Counted from the stretch's first letter, positions 1-7,617 are shown. The stretch is DNA of 64,000 bases from CBFDBF01 sp050287965 (GCA_050287965.1 JBNKCX010000003.1:1-64000); one strand, 5' to 3'. The notes: generated by a model from the letters alone, not told the origin. Numbers and translations: made by a program.

Positions 1-78
1 AAACATTACCGCGAAGTGGAAAAACCCACCAATTGCATGGGCTGCGGCAAAGGCTCAATTCGCGATACAATTCGGTAA
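1..78 (+). CDS. C-terminal fragment of an unidentified protein (5' end outside window)
   Basis: Frame 1 is open from the first base to a TAA at 76-78 and gives the last 25 residues of a protein. They include a CxxC pair (NCMGCG) that could bind a metal, and the tail is basic. Too little is present to name a family. No start can be seen, so a chance open frame is possible, although the CxxC and codon use look genuine. It precedes the accessory region of small genes. Confidence 0.4.
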   Translation, partial: KHYREVEKPTNCMGCGKGSIRDTIR

Positions 79-140
79 CCGATTTACGTTGGGTGATTGA
101 TTAACTGAAACGGCTCACACACAAAAAACCTGACACTACC

Positions 141-207
141 GCCTAACACGGCGCCACAGCCGACGTCGGCTCTGTCGCGCCTCCTCGACTGAGCTTGGTC
201 GTTATGG
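141..207 (+). repeat. attC-like / hairpin element at the left edge of the accessory region
   Basis: The segment starts with GCCTAAC, which fits the inverse core RYYYAAC, and ends with GTTATGG, a poor fit to the core GTTRRRY. Between them is a long imperfect hairpin: GGCGCCACAG and CTGTCGCGCC flank the perfect palindrome GCCGACGTCGGC. The core is not placed symmetrically about the hairpin, so this is a candidate cassette site only. It could also serve as a terminator-like structure between the fragment at 1-78 and the ParDE pair. Confidence 0.35.
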
Positions 208-504
208 CTTGAAAAAATGGGAAGAAACATCCATGCGTTTGTGGAGTACGCGGATTATTTCAACGGCATTTCCTGCGCCTATTTTGTAAAAAACCAAATG
301 GCTACCTACCGGAAAAACTCGATAGTCCGAACGAATTTGGTCACAGGCTTTGCCAAGTTCTGTGTTCTCAGCCAAGCGATGGAACACTTGGTCAATTTCT
401 GTCAGGTAGCTATTACGCTGTTCACGGTTCCACGTCTGCTCGGTGTATTTGGCAATCCCTTTCAAATCCGCCCGAGCAGCGGCTTTTATCCTGAAACGAG
501 GCAT
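202..504 (-). CDS. parE: ParE/RelE-family toxin of a type II toxin-antitoxin module
   Basis: A 100-residue basic protein with the ParE/RelE superfamily pattern: an N-terminal segment of the AARADLKGIAKYT type, a central helix pair, and C-terminal strands ending in EIIRVLHKRMD. ParE toxins poison DNA gyrase, while RelE relatives cleave mRNA. This sequence looks closer to ParE, and its target is inferred from the family. Its ATG overlaps the stop of the antitoxin gene by one base (TAATG on the minus strand), so the pair is translationally coupled with the antitoxin first. It is the only minus-strand module in the accessory region, and such modules are common stabilising passengers of cassette arrays. 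Confidence 0.88.
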   Translation of the reverse strand: MPRFRIKAAARADLKGIAKYTEQTWNREQRNSYLTEIDQVFHRLAENTELGKACDQIRSDYRVFPVGSHLVFYKIGAGNAVEIIRVLHKRMDVSSHFFKP

Positions 505-743
505 TAATGGGTTTCGCTATCCAGCTCTTCGATCAGGCCGCTAAGCGAGTATTCAACAAACTCGCTTGCTTCACCTTCTTCAAGCAGCTTTCGAAGCGTG
601 GAAAGCTTGGTTTCTTCCTCTTCCAGCAAACGGAGCCCCGCCCGAACAACTTCACTAGTCGAGGCGTAACGGCCATTTTCAAGTTGTTCGGTAATAAAGG
701 AATCGAAGTGCTCGCCAAGGGTAATACTGGTGTTTTTGCTCAT
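504..743 (-). CDS. parD: ParD-family ribbon-helix-helix antitoxin
   Basis: A 79-residue acidic protein. The N-terminal half (SITLGEHFDSFITEQLENGRY, then STSEVVRAGLRLLEEEE) is the ribbon-helix-helix DNA-binding and dimerisation part of ParD/CC2985-type antitoxins. The acidic C-terminal tail is expected to wrap the ParE toxin. The ATG at 743 is chosen because it gives the normal family length; the frame is open further upstream (to 878), but that stretch encodes low-quality sequence. A perfect 15-bp palindrome lies about 20 bp upstream and probably serves as the autoregulatory operator. The downstream partner is parE. Confidence 0.88.
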   Translation of the reverse strand: MSKNTSITLGEHFDSFITEQLENGRYASTSEVVRAGLRLLEEEETKLSTLRKLLEEGEASEFVEYSLSGLIEELDSETH

Positions 744-762
744 GGGGAAAGATCTCAAAAAG

Positions 763-777
763 TACCAATAATTGGTA
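763..777. promoter_or_regulatory. Palindromic operator upstream of parD
   Basis: TACCAATAATTGGTA is a perfect 15-bp palindrome about 20 bp upstream of the parD ATG, where ParD-ParE complexes usually bind to repress their own promoter. Binding is inferred from position and symmetry. Confidence 0.55.
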
Positions 778-831
778 TTGTAGTCAGCCATAGCAAGGTG
801 GTCAAGGCGTTCGCTTCGCTCACTCGGACGC

Positions 832-919
832 CTGGTACTGCGCGGCCTTTTGCGCATTGCTTCGCCATTTTTGCGCAAACGCCGCTCCGTACCAGCCGCC
901 GCTTACCACAGCGTTATTC
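832..919 (+). repeat. Long imperfect hairpin with cassette-boundary-like end
   Basis: CTGGTAC (832-838) and GTACCAG (889-895) are perfect inverted repeats that enclose further pairing: TGCGCGGC with GCCGCTCC, and TTTGCGCA with TGCGCAAA. Together they form a stem of roughly 28 bp. GTTATTC at 913-919 follows just before the LysE gene and resembles, but does not match, an integron core. A second smaller inverted repeat (AGGCGT/ACGCCT) lies just upstream. The whole resembles a long chromosomal-integron type attC. Confidence 0.35.
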
Positions 920-944
920 CTTATAGAGAAAAAGTTTACGCACC

Positions 945-1553
945 ATGAGCCTCGAGTTCTTACTTACATCTTTAATCGTAGTTCTTCTGCCGGGTACGGG
1001 AGTGATATATACCGTATCTACCGGTTTGTCTCGTGGTGCCGAGGCGAGCATCTTTGCGGCAGCGGGGTGTACTATGGGAATTGTGCCTCATCTCAGTGCA
1101 AGCATATTTGGAATTGCCGCAATTCTTCACACTAGTGCACTCGCATTCCAGATTTTCAAATTTGTGGGTGTGTTGTATCTCGCATATCTTGCGTGGGCAA
1201 TGTGGAGGGAATCTGGAAAAGTAGAATTTAATTCGACCAGTCATGCAAACTTCGTACAGATTGTGACCAGGGGGTTTCTTATAAACATCCTGAACCCAAA
1301 ACTTTCAATTTTCTTTCTTGCATTTCTTCCGCAATTCGTTTCTGGAGGCTCTAACGGGGCTTTGGCTCAAATGTTGTATTTAGGTTTGGTGTTCATGCTT
1401 ATGACCTTCGTGGTATTTGTAGGCTACGGCCTGTTAGCCAATCAGGTGCGTCACTTTGTCGCAAGTTCGCCTTCGGTAATTCAAGGCGCGCATAAAACAT
1501 TTGCCGGTTTATTCTTGGCTCTTGGAGTAAAGTTGGCGCTGACCGAGCGTTAA
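945..1553 (+). CDS. LysE/RhtB-family amino-acid exporter
   Basis: A 202-residue hydrophobic protein with about six membrane segments and the LysE superfamily signature: an N-terminal LPGTGVIYTVSTGLSRG loop, an intact first helix pair, and the central NILNPKLSIFFLAFLPQF motif. Members export amino acids or homoserine-type metabolites from the cytoplasm, and the substrate here cannot be told from sequence. The ATG at 945 gives the family's usual length. The gene sits alone between two hairpin elements, as expected for a mobile cassette. Its stop overlaps GTTAAAC (1549-1555), which itself fits the integron core consensus. Confidence 0.85.
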   Translation: MSLEFLLTSLIVVLLPGTGVIYTVSTGLSRGAEASIFAAAGCTMGIVPHLSASIFGIAAILHTSALAFQIFKFVGVLYLAYLAWAMWRESGKVEFNSTSHANFVQIVTRGFLINILNPKLSIFFLAFLPQFVSGGSNGALAQMLYLGLVFMLMTFVVFVGYGLLANQVRHFVASSPSVIQGAHKTFAGLFLALGVKLALTER

Positions 1554-1565
1554 ACGCAATAATTG

Positions 1566-1647
1566 GCTTAACAATGAAAACCGGAGTGGACCGCAAAAAG
1601 CTACGCTGCGCTTCGTTTTTTACGTCCGGCTATTTACGATGTTGAGC
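1566..1647 (+). other. attC-like recombination site (best example in the window)
   Basis: GCTTAAC (1566-1572) fits RYYYAAC and GTTGAGC (1641-1647) fits GTTRRRY. The two are near-perfect inverses, spaced 82 bp end to end. The interior folds on itself: CCGGAGT against ACGTCCGG with one unpaired base, then GCAAAAAG against CGTTTTTTAC, around a CG-rich loop. Inverse cores plus a mismatched inner stem are the hallmark of integron attC sites. The spacers between outer and inner boxes are a little long. It lies directly between the LysE gene and the next ORF. Confidence 0.6.
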
Positions 1648-1676
1648 AAAATCTGAGTCAATAGGAGGTAGATCAT

Positions 1677-2168
1677 ATGGCACAGTACTTCAGCACCAAG
1701 GAAGAGGCAGTTGCGAGGATCAAGGAATTGCAGCCGAAGCATGGTAAGCCAGTCTTCTTCGGTAAGGTTCTCAATAACAATTTCGGAACAGAACAGTGGT
1801 TGGTGGACTACGAGAAACGAGACTACAGTGCGGCATTTACAGTGTTAGAGAACCTTACGCATGAACCTGCCGAGAATAGTGCGCTCCCACGAAAAGCGAC
1901 GGTAGAAAGTTCCTCGCACGCAAACCCCGGCGCGCTTGCCGAGCGCTTGCTTCCACAACATAAGCAATGGTGGCAGTTCTGGAAGCCGGATCAACCCACT
2001 ACAGAATCAATCTCTAAACACCAAACGGTTAAACAGATCAATCGAACCGAGGGGAGCAACTGGTATTTGGCCTGTGACGAGTCGCGCGGCCTGCGACAAG
2101 TCGTTCTGTTCTCGGACCCAAATCATAAGACGGCTTCTCGCTTCAACCTATTCAGACCTGGTGAATAA
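1677..2168 (+). CDS. Hypothetical protein, possibly the 5' part of a frameshifted gene
   Basis: A 163-residue soluble protein that starts at an ATG preceded by AGGAGGTAG, the strongest ribosome-binding site in the accessory region. The first 60 residues are compact and charged; the middle is low complexity and rich in Ser, Ala and Gln. No family is recognised. The final residues are overlapped in another frame by the next ORF, whose GTG lies 8 bases before this stop. Either the two are translationally coupled genes, or one gene was split by a frameshift near 2150-2165. It follows directly after the attC-like site. Confidence 0.6.
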   Translation: MAQYFSTKEEAVARIKELQPKHGKPVFFGKVLNNNFGTEQWLVDYEKRDYSAAFTVLENLTHEPAENSALPRKATVESSSHANPGALAERLLPQHKQWWQFWKPDQPTTESISKHQTVKQINRTEGSNWYLACDESRGLRQVVLFSDPNHKTASRFNLFRPGE

Positions 2169-2691
2169 TTCGATTGTTACCGGTTTATTCCGGCTCGACG
2201 GAGATCCCGGGCCCTATCTGATGATTAGAACGGATGGAACTCGAGACGACGGATACGAGGCGGTCGACGAAATGGCCAAAGACAAGTTCCAAATAGTCTG
2301 TAACTTTGGCTATATGCCGACGGGTGGGATTATTTCAATTTTTGTTTGCTCCAGCTTTCTTAAAAGGTATTCAAGAAACGGATTCATGGAAATGCACTAT
2401 GGGCTGGACCTCGATAACACCAGAAATCTCCTCTCGGATGCCTTCAAAAGAGACGAACTTCAGGTTGTCCATGCGCGAGGCGACGGAGGTGGGGCACTTC
2501 CGAACGCCAAATATGACATTGCAGTTCCAATCGACAACGCATGCAAACAGGTCCTTGCGGACGAGTGGAAGTCGCTCTTAGCACATCACACGAAAATAGC
2601 GCAGCCCAACTATCAAGCTGCTGTTAATAGGCTTTATCAGATGTTTCCTCCAGGAACAAGTGATCCGATAATACCAATCCAGAATCCCTGA
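2161..2691 (+). CDS. Hypothetical protein, coupled to or split from the preceding ORF
   Basis: A 176-residue open frame beginning at GTG 2161. No ribosome-binding site is obvious, so translation by coupling to the upstream gene, or a frameshift joining both, is likely. The sequence is well ordered: hydrophobic strands (IISIFVC), then a charged C-terminal half ending in a helix with paired His residues (LLAHHTK). No conserved family is recognised. The frame is also open upstream to 1936, but that part translates poorly and overlaps the good frame of the preceding ORF. Confidence 0.5.
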   Translation: MNNSIVTGLFRLDGDPGPYLMIRTDGTRDDGYEAVDEMAKDKFQIVCNFGYMPTGGIISIFVCSSFLKRYSRNGFMEMHYGLDLDNTRNLLSDAFKRDELQVVHARGDGGGALPNAKYDIAVPIDNACKQVLADEWKSLLAHHTKIAQPNYQAAVNRLYQMFPPGTSDPIIPIQNP

Positions 2692-2793
2692 ATACGCTTG
2701 AGTAAAGGTGGCTCGTGACATGTTGAAATGTGACGAAATTTGTTTTCCGGTGAGGTGAGCGTTATGTTTTTTGAGCATGCTTAAGAGGAAATT

Positions 2794-3129
2794 ATGAATA
2801 GAATCATTTTGGTTTTAATTCTTTGTACACTATCTATTGCGGCCCACGCATTGGAGTTATCACAAGAGGCAATACAAGGTCGATGGTTGATCGTAAAAAT
2901 GGGGGATATGGATACAAAGGAACTTGGGCTTGGAGAGGATATTTGGGAATTTAAAGATAATCTATGGATTGTTAGTTCAAGTGGTATCGCAATGAAGCCA
3001 GAGATATTTGGTATAAAAGGCAACGAAATAGTTATAGGTTCGCATAGCATCAAGGTAACCGGCCTTTCGGAGGAAAAAATGGTAACTGACTCAATGGGTG
3101 TTGTTCAAGTGCTAGAAAAGATGAGGTAG
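2794..3129 (+). CDS. Small secreted protein, lipocalin-like strand pattern
   Basis: A 111-residue protein with a clear signal peptide (MNRIILVLILCTLSIAAHA, cleavage after AHA). The mature part begins LSQEAIQGRWLIVKMGD, which resembles the GxW opening of small lipocalin-like domains, followed by alternating short strands. No ligand can be proposed. A GAGGAAATT ribosome-binding site precedes the ATG. Upstream, GTTATGT (2761-2767) and, directly after the stop, GCATAAC (3132-3138) are cassette-boundary-like, so the gene may be a single cassette. Confidence 0.6.
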   Translation: MNRIILVLILCTLSIAAHALELSQEAIQGRWLIVKMGDMDTKELGLGEDIWEFKDNLWIVSSSGIAMKPEIFGIKGNEIVIGSHSIKVTGLSEEKMVTDSMGVVQVLEKMR

Positions 3130-3225
3130 AAGCATAACAAGCGCTTTCAGCCGACATCAGCGCAGACGCGCCACATCCGCTCATTCAATGTTCATGAAGT
3201 CTGATTCCGTAAAGGATAAGAAGCA

Positions 3226-3300
3226 ATGGATTTGATTATCAGAGTCTGTGATGAGGTTATGTTGGAGAATGAGGCGGTTACAATTGAAATTTGCGCATAA
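3226..3300 (+). CDS. Possible 24-residue mini-gene or cassette remnant
   Basis: ATG at 3226 follows AAGGATAAG at good spacing and opens a 24-codon frame (MDLIIRVCDEVM...) that ends in TAA exactly at a GCATAAC-like motif. It could be a truncated cassette gene or chance. No homologue is recognised. The rest of 3130-3349 holds only degenerate hairpin sequence (GCATAAC at 3132-3138 and again at 3296-3302). Confidence 0.2.
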   Translation: MDLIIRVCDEVMLENEAVTIEICA

Positions 3301-3349
3301 CCTACTGGGATGCTTCGCTACGCGACTCACAGCTTAAACGGCAACGCTA

Positions 3350-3799
3350 ATGACAAGGTCAAATGAAATTAACTGGAAACGCTTATGCGCGGCGCTTATT
3401 GTCGGGGCTACTGTAACTTCAATGATACTGGGAATTATCCATTACTGGCTTGGCTTTCCCATCGGCCGGCTTTACCCTGCTTTGGAGAATTTCCCAATAC
3501 TTGCGCTGTCATATCTAATTGTCATTTTGGTCTTAAGTGTTGTCGTGGGGATACCAGCAATATTCATTCTTAGACGTATAGGGATATTTAATGGGGCAGT
3601 AGTTTTACTGGTTGGAGCGTTAATTGGTGCTGCGTGTGTAATTCCGTCAGTCGGAGTCCAACCGCCGCCGTATGCGGAAGGCTTGTTTTTTGGCGTTGGT
3701 GGTTTCGCAATGTCGGCACTTTTCTGGTTGGTATATGCAGGCGCAAACAAGCGGCATAACACGGACTCCGGCGCTGACACGCCTCCGTCGGTTCGATGA
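3350..3799 (+). CDS. Four-helix inner-membrane protein of unknown function
   Basis: A 149-residue protein with four predicted membrane segments (about residues 11-30, 47-70, 77-98 and 108-128), a short charged N-terminus and a Pro-rich periplasmic loop (VQPPPYAEG). No family is recognised. The last 13 residues (from HNTDSG) are encoded inside a hairpin that starts with GCATAAC at 3754-3760, so the natural C-terminus has probably been replaced by translated recombination-site sequence. This is a common trait of cassette genes. Confidence 0.6.
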   Translation: MTRSNEINWKRLCAALIVGATVTSMILGIIHYWLGFPIGRLYPALENFPILALSYLIVILVLSVVVGIPAIFILRRIGIFNGAVVLLVGALIGAACVIPSVGVQPPPYAEGLFFGVGGFAMSALFWLVYAGANKRHNTDSGADTPPSVR

Positions 3800-3881
3800 T
3801 CGTCAAGGCTACAATATAGAGGCCTCAGGTTTTATGCTCGGCTCCTTATGCGTGATGTTGGCAACCAGAATATGAGGGATC

Positions 3882-4493
3882 ATGAATAAAGATCAGGATC
3901 GAATTTGCCCGGTGGGTATATCTGGCTGTCTTGACAATATGGTAAGGCGGGTAGTGCAGAACCCTCTAAAGATACTCAGTCCATACGTAAAGGAAGGAAT
4001 GACGGCGTTGGATGTTGGATGTGGACCGGGGTTTTTTACAATACCGATGGCGCACCTGGTTGGAAGTACTGGTCGAGTCATTGCGGTTGACCTGCAGGAA
4101 GGTATGCTCGATAAGATACGGCGCAAGATCACTGGAACGGAAATAGAGAAACGCATTGTATTACATAAGTGCGACAAGATGGGCATCGGTATCTCAGGGA
4201 GGGTGGACTTTGTTCTCTTGTTCTATGTTGTTCATGAGCTTTCAGACAAAGACAACTTCTTCGGTGAGATAGCACGCATGATGTGGCCATCCGCTCAAGT
4301 TCTTTTTGTGGAGCCACCGTTCCATGTGTCAAAATCCGCTTTTGATGTTTCTCTTGAGAAAGCCGAAACCGCCGGATTGATGCGGTATCAGGGCCCGAAA
4401 TTATTTCTAAGCAGGACTGCGATACTGCGGATTAGCCAACAACAAAGAACAGCGGATGCCGAAAAGCCAGGCGCCGCGGATTTTGGGCGTTAG
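3882..4493 (+). CDS. Class I SAM-dependent methyltransferase
   Basis: A 203-residue Rossmann-fold methyltransferase. Motif I is DVGCGPGFFTIPMA (about residues 46-59) and motif II is the acidic end of VIAVDLQEGML. A post-I motif, VLLFYVVHEL, resembles UbiE/arsenite-methyltransferase type proteins. The N-terminal Cys residues (CPVGISGCLDNM) are unusual, and the substrate is unknown. The C-terminus (from about RTADAEK) is translated from a cassette-boundary-like segment that ends in GGCGTTAGTC, so the end of the protein is probably not original. ATG 3882 has a GAGGGATC site upstream. Confidence 0.8.
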   Translation: MNKDQDRICPVGISGCLDNMVRRVVQNPLKILSPYVKEGMTALDVGCGPGFFTIPMAHLVGSTGRVIAVDLQEGMLDKIRRKITGTEIEKRIVLHKCDKMGIGISGRVDFVLLFYVVHELSDKDNFFGEIARMMWPSAQVLFVEPPFHVSKSAFDVSLEKAETAGLMRYQGPKLFLSRTAILRISQQQRTADAEKPGAADFGR

Positions 4494-4513
4494 TCTTATA
4501 AGGATACACCGCG

Positions 4514-4909
4514 ATGTTAAAGAGGATATTGTTCATTTATATGATTTCTTTGTTAAATTCCGCTTGGGCGGATGAGATTCCTGTACCTGAGTTTTCAGGA
4601 CAGGCGATCAAGTACACTGATCCCTATGGCGGCGAGATTCTTATTGGCGAAAGGACGCCGAAACAATTAAGGTTTTGGTTTCGCGCCGTTGGAGGGAATT
4701 CCCATCAATGTCACATGTCTGGTGTTGCGGAATCAAGAGATAACGAGACATACAAATATGCTCAATATGAGCAAGATATACACTGCGTCTTGTCAATAAT
4801 AGTTCTTGATAATTCCGTGGTTCTTATTGATAACGCTGACAAATGTAAACGAATTAGCTGCGGGCAAAGGGCAGGGATAAATGGTGCCGTATTTCATCGT
4901 GCCAAGTAA
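4514..4909 (+). CDS. Small periplasmic Cys-rich protein
   Basis: A 131-residue protein with a signal peptide (MLKRILFIYMISLLNSAWA). The mature part has Cys residues near HQCHMSG and IHCVLSI, then the C-terminal motif KCKRISCGQRAG, which resembles the disulphide-bonded ends of small periplasmic proteins often found beside LprI/DUF1311 proteins. The next gene is such a protein. Function is unknown; a role at the envelope is inferred. Cassette-like GTTAACT (4967-4973) follows downstream. Confidence 0.6.
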   Translation: MLKRILFIYMISLLNSAWADEIPVPEFSGQAIKYTDPYGGEILIGERTPKQLRFWFRAVGGNSHQCHMSGVAESRDNETYKYAQYEQDIHCVLSIIVLDNSVVLIDNADKCKRISCGQRAGINGAVFHRAK

Positions 4910-4991
4910 GGCTATCCATGGGCGTCCGGTGGATGGGTGCTATCGCTCACTCCACTGAGTTCGGCCGTTAACTTTTCTTGAGAGATAGCGA

Positions 4992-5408
4992 ATGAAGTCA
5001 AAATTCATCAATTTATCTTTTGCCATTGTTTTGGCTCCATTCGCGGTTTATGGTCAGAATAGCTTTGAGGAGTGTCAAGAGCGTTGGCAGGCGACCAGCG
5101 AAATGGCAAAGTGTGAAATGAAGGCAAACGAAGCCAAAAAGCATGAAATCTCGGCGATAATAAAGCAGATTGAGAAAACGTTTAAAAATAAGGATCAGGT
5201 CGCTGCTGTTCTTGATACTCAAAATAAATGGGAGGAATATATTGAATCTGAGTGTAGATCCAGGATGATTCCCGGTGCTTCTGGCTCGTCAAATGCGGTC
5301 TATTTGCATAGTTGCATCCACGATAAGTTGCAGGAACGAATCAGAGAGCTGAAGCAATACCATGACTGTTATGTAAATGGGTGTCCTGAGCGCATCGATA
5401 AATCATAG
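4992..5408 (+). CDS. LprI/DUF1311-like secreted lysozyme-inhibitor-type protein
   Basis: A 138-residue protein with a signal peptide (MKSKFINLSFAIVLAPFAVYG). The mature region has the DUF1311/LprI layout: an N-terminal Cys, a long helix, a central NKWEEYIESECRSR segment equivalent to the family's RxWxxYRDxxC, then a Ser-rich loop and a second helix with a conserved Cys before KLQERIRELKQ. LprI proteins can inhibit lysozyme; activity here is inferred from family resemblance only. It is a single gene flanked by non-coding DNA with weak cassette-like motifs. Confidence 0.65.
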   Translation: MKSKFINLSFAIVLAPFAVYGQNSFEECQERWQATSEMAKCEMKANEAKKHEISAIIKQIEKTFKNKDQVAAVLDTQNKWEEYIESECRSRMIPGASGSSNAVYLHSCIHDKLQERIRELKQYHDCYVNGCPERIDKS

Positions 5409-5512
5409 GTGGATGAGGAACATTTGATTAATTGTCTAAATCAGACGAAGTATCCAGTTAGCCGTCGTGCCGCGTCCGATGGGCATATTGTCGTGATATG
5501 TAGGTGAAAATT

Positions 5513-5794
5513 ATGGGATATCTGATACTTGCGATATTTGCGGTAATAATCTTTTTACCTATATTCCTGCCCTGGGGTAGGAAACTTCTTATCTACTCCA
5601 TTACAACTTGGTTTGCGCTATGGATATTGTTTTTCTACCAGATGGAGAGAGAAAATAGCCCGACTTATGATGCCGGTATTTTCACCGATTCAATGAGCAT
5701 TATTTTATGTATCGTGCTCTTTATTATTGTCGTATCCGTTCGCGGCTTAGTCCAATTTATTTGGCATAATCGGCGCAAGAATCATCATGTGTAA
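5513..5794 (+). CDS. Small membrane protein with three hydrophobic helices
   Basis: A 93-residue protein from ATG 5513, with TAGGTG about 5 bases upstream; a GTG at 5504 would add three residues. The hydrophobic segments lie at about residues 2-20, 26-42 and 63-82, and the basic tail HNRRKNHHV should face the cytoplasm. No family is recognised. The 200 bp downstream to the next gene show no convincing gene. Confidence 0.5.
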   Translation: MGYLILAIFAVIIFLPIFLPWGRKLLIYSITTWFALWILFFYQMERENSPTYDAGIFTDSMSIILCIVLFIIVVSVRGLVQFIWHNRRKNHHV

Positions 5795-6007
5795 CAGTCG
5801 GCAAATATATGCGCATCGAGCCTTTTTCGGTAGACGATGGAATGGAAGGCGATTCAGATATTATTCACTAAATGACCAACATTAAATGGTTCTAGACCCC
5901 GCATGCAAGATCCGATAGATCGCCGGCAGTATTTATGTGATCGCTGGTAAGTGTTGCATCGGGCAGGCCGTTGAATGGGTGGTTGTGCGCAAAGGAGCGA
6001 ATCCTAC

Positions 6008-6313
6008 ATGTCAGTTGACCTCGCAAGATCAGAAAAGATCGGCATTAGATTGCTTTTGGGGTGCATATTGTTATGGGGGGTTATTTGGTTCTATATGGCG
6101 TTTCTGTATGAAGGTACTGCGGAAGAGGAAATGTGGGCGCCTGTAGCCGGATTTTTTATGGGCCTTGTGTTGGGCGGTGGATTATCGATAGTGCCGGCTA
6201 TATATGCGGGATCCGTACTAAAGCAAGTGGAAAGTGGTTCTACCAAACTGAAAGTAGTATTAGTTATGTCCGTTATATGGTTTAGTGCGGTATGTCTGAT
6301 ATATCTTATCTAG
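6008..6313 (+). CDS. Small membrane protein of unknown function
   Basis: A 101-residue protein that starts at ATG 6008, with AAAGGAG 11 bases upstream. The frame extends upstream to 5975 but lacks a ribosome site there. Three hydrophobic segments are present: LLLGCILLWGVIWFYMAFLY, a Gly-rich GFFMGLVLGGGLSIVPAIYA, and VVLVMSVIWFSAVCLIYLI. There are no polar active-site motifs. Function is unknown. Confidence 0.55.
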   Translation: MSVDLARSEKIGIRLLLGCILLWGVIWFYMAFLYEGTAEEEMWAPVAGFFMGLVLGGGLSIVPAIYAGSVLKQVESGSTKLKVVLVMSVIWFSAVCLIYLI

Positions 6314-6609
6314 CACAGATTAGTATGCTTGACGTGATCCACGAAGACCTTCCCCGAACCCGGATTTTCTGCCCCAGTCGCTGGAAATGTGTCCGAATAG
6401 GCAGACGCTATGCATGATATTTGATATATGCGCATGTGAGATGCCTGAATATTGTGAACTATAAACAGGCACGTCAGACGATATCATCCGACGAAGTTAT
6501 CATTGTTGAATTTACCTAAGTGCCGGATGCCACATATTTAACCCGGTATAGTGCCCGGCAGCCAGAAAGCAGAAGCAGAAAAATCAGGTGGTACGCGAAA
6601 TAGATAATC
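6314..6609. other. Gene-free stretch
   Basis: About 300 bp with stops in all frames and no convincing gene. It contains GTTGAAT at 6505-6511, which fits the integron core consensus by sequence alone but has no paired inverse core or hairpin, so it is probably a chance match. Confidence 0.5.
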
Positions 6610-7011
6610 GTGAGGGTCATTACAGTGCATAGTGTCCGGGCTATATCTCTGGTGTTGCTGGTGTTCAGTACGGCCACATACGCAGAATGCATTATCCCGC
6701 TGCAGGAGGGTGGATGGGCCGCGGAAGGCGGGCAGGGACTGGTGGAAGTATTCTTTGAGCCGAACAATACAGTTAATATCCAGGCATATCATGAAGCCGG
6801 AGATACTATGGAGGTGGAGGGTCATGTCGGATCATGGGTATGTGTCGAGAATAGTGTAACTATAGAAATAGGAAAAACATCTGTGATCGGAAAGATAAAG
6901 GTCGTGGATCAAGGTGAGGAAGGTGAGCAGGATGACATGTTGGGCATTCTCTTTCCTCAAGAAGAAGGAAGTGTTTTATCAAACAGGGTTTTATTGCCAT
7001 TTACATACTAG
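6610..7011 (+). CDS. Small secreted protein of unknown function
   Basis: A 133-residue protein starting at GTG 6610, with a signal peptide (MRVITVHSVRAISLVLLVFSTATYAEC). The mature part is acidic and strand-rich, with two Cys residues that could form a disulphide. No family is recognised. The start could lie a few codons downstream at the second GTG. It is followed closely by another secreted protein gene, and the two may be cotranscribed. Confidence 0.5.
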   Translation: MRVITVHSVRAISLVLLVFSTATYAECIIPLQEGGWAAEGGQGLVEVFFEPNNTVNIQAYHEAGDTMEVEGHVGSWVCVENSVTIEIGKTSVIGKIKVVDQGEEGEQDDMLGILFPQEEGSVLSNRVLLPFTY

Positions 7012-7034
7012 TGGGATATTCGAGGGGTTTCGCT

Positions 7035-7478
7035 ATGAAATGGTTGTTTGTGATCGCCGGATTAGGCATCACACAGGTCGTCCAGTCAGGAGCGCCTGCC
7101 GATGTTCAAGTTTCGGGTGACACCTATTTGGGGATACCCGGGAGGTCGGCACAAATTGTGATGGGGTCTGAACGATGTGCGCTAAAATCCGAAGGCAATG
7201 AGGAGACCAACGATTTCAGGCTGGTATATACCTGTAACGAAACACGCCAGGTATTGTGGGACATGGCGGAGCGCGGGGAAAACGAACTGCATTACGATGA
7301 GCCGCGATTCGAGCTGTTATGGGCGGGGGATAGGGACGGAGATGGAAAAATCGATATATCTATGGAAATGAGCCCTAAATATTCATGTTCCAGGAAGGTG
7401 GATTACCTTTCCACCCTGGCTGAAAAGGGGCAATTGCTCGGCATTTCCGGGGAACCGGAAATCGTTTGTGGAGCATAG
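7035..7478 (+). CDS. Small secreted protein with an EF-hand-like Ca-binding loop
   Basis: A 147-residue protein from ATG 7035, with AGGGG 9 bases upstream; an in-frame GTG at 7011 is less likely. A signal peptide MKWLFVIAGLGITQVVQSGA is followed by a mature domain with four Cys. The motif GDRDGDGKIDISM matches the DxDxDG loop of EF-hand/dockerin-type calcium sites, so Ca binding in the periplasm is a reasonable inference. No overall family is recognised. Confidence 0.55.
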   Translation: MKWLFVIAGLGITQVVQSGAPADVQVSGDTYLGIPGRSAQIVMGSERCALKSEGNEETNDFRLVYTCNETRQVLWDMAERGENELHYDEPRFELLWAGDRDGDGKIDISMEMSPKYSCSRKVDYLSTLAEKGQLLGISGEPEIVCGA

Positions 7479-7617
7479 CAGGAGTGGAAAGTATGCCGCG
7501 GTCGGAGAGCCGAAACGGATGGTCGTGAATAACTAAATCTGCCAGATGTAGCCTGCCGGTAGGGATATGTTATTCCGCCGGATTCCGGGTAAACCCGTCA
7601 ATGGTGGTAACGAGAAA

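Noticed and set aside
6505..6511. GTTGAAT as an integron core
   Set aside because: Such a 7-mer is expected by chance about once per kilobase, and no inverse core or hairpin accompanies it.
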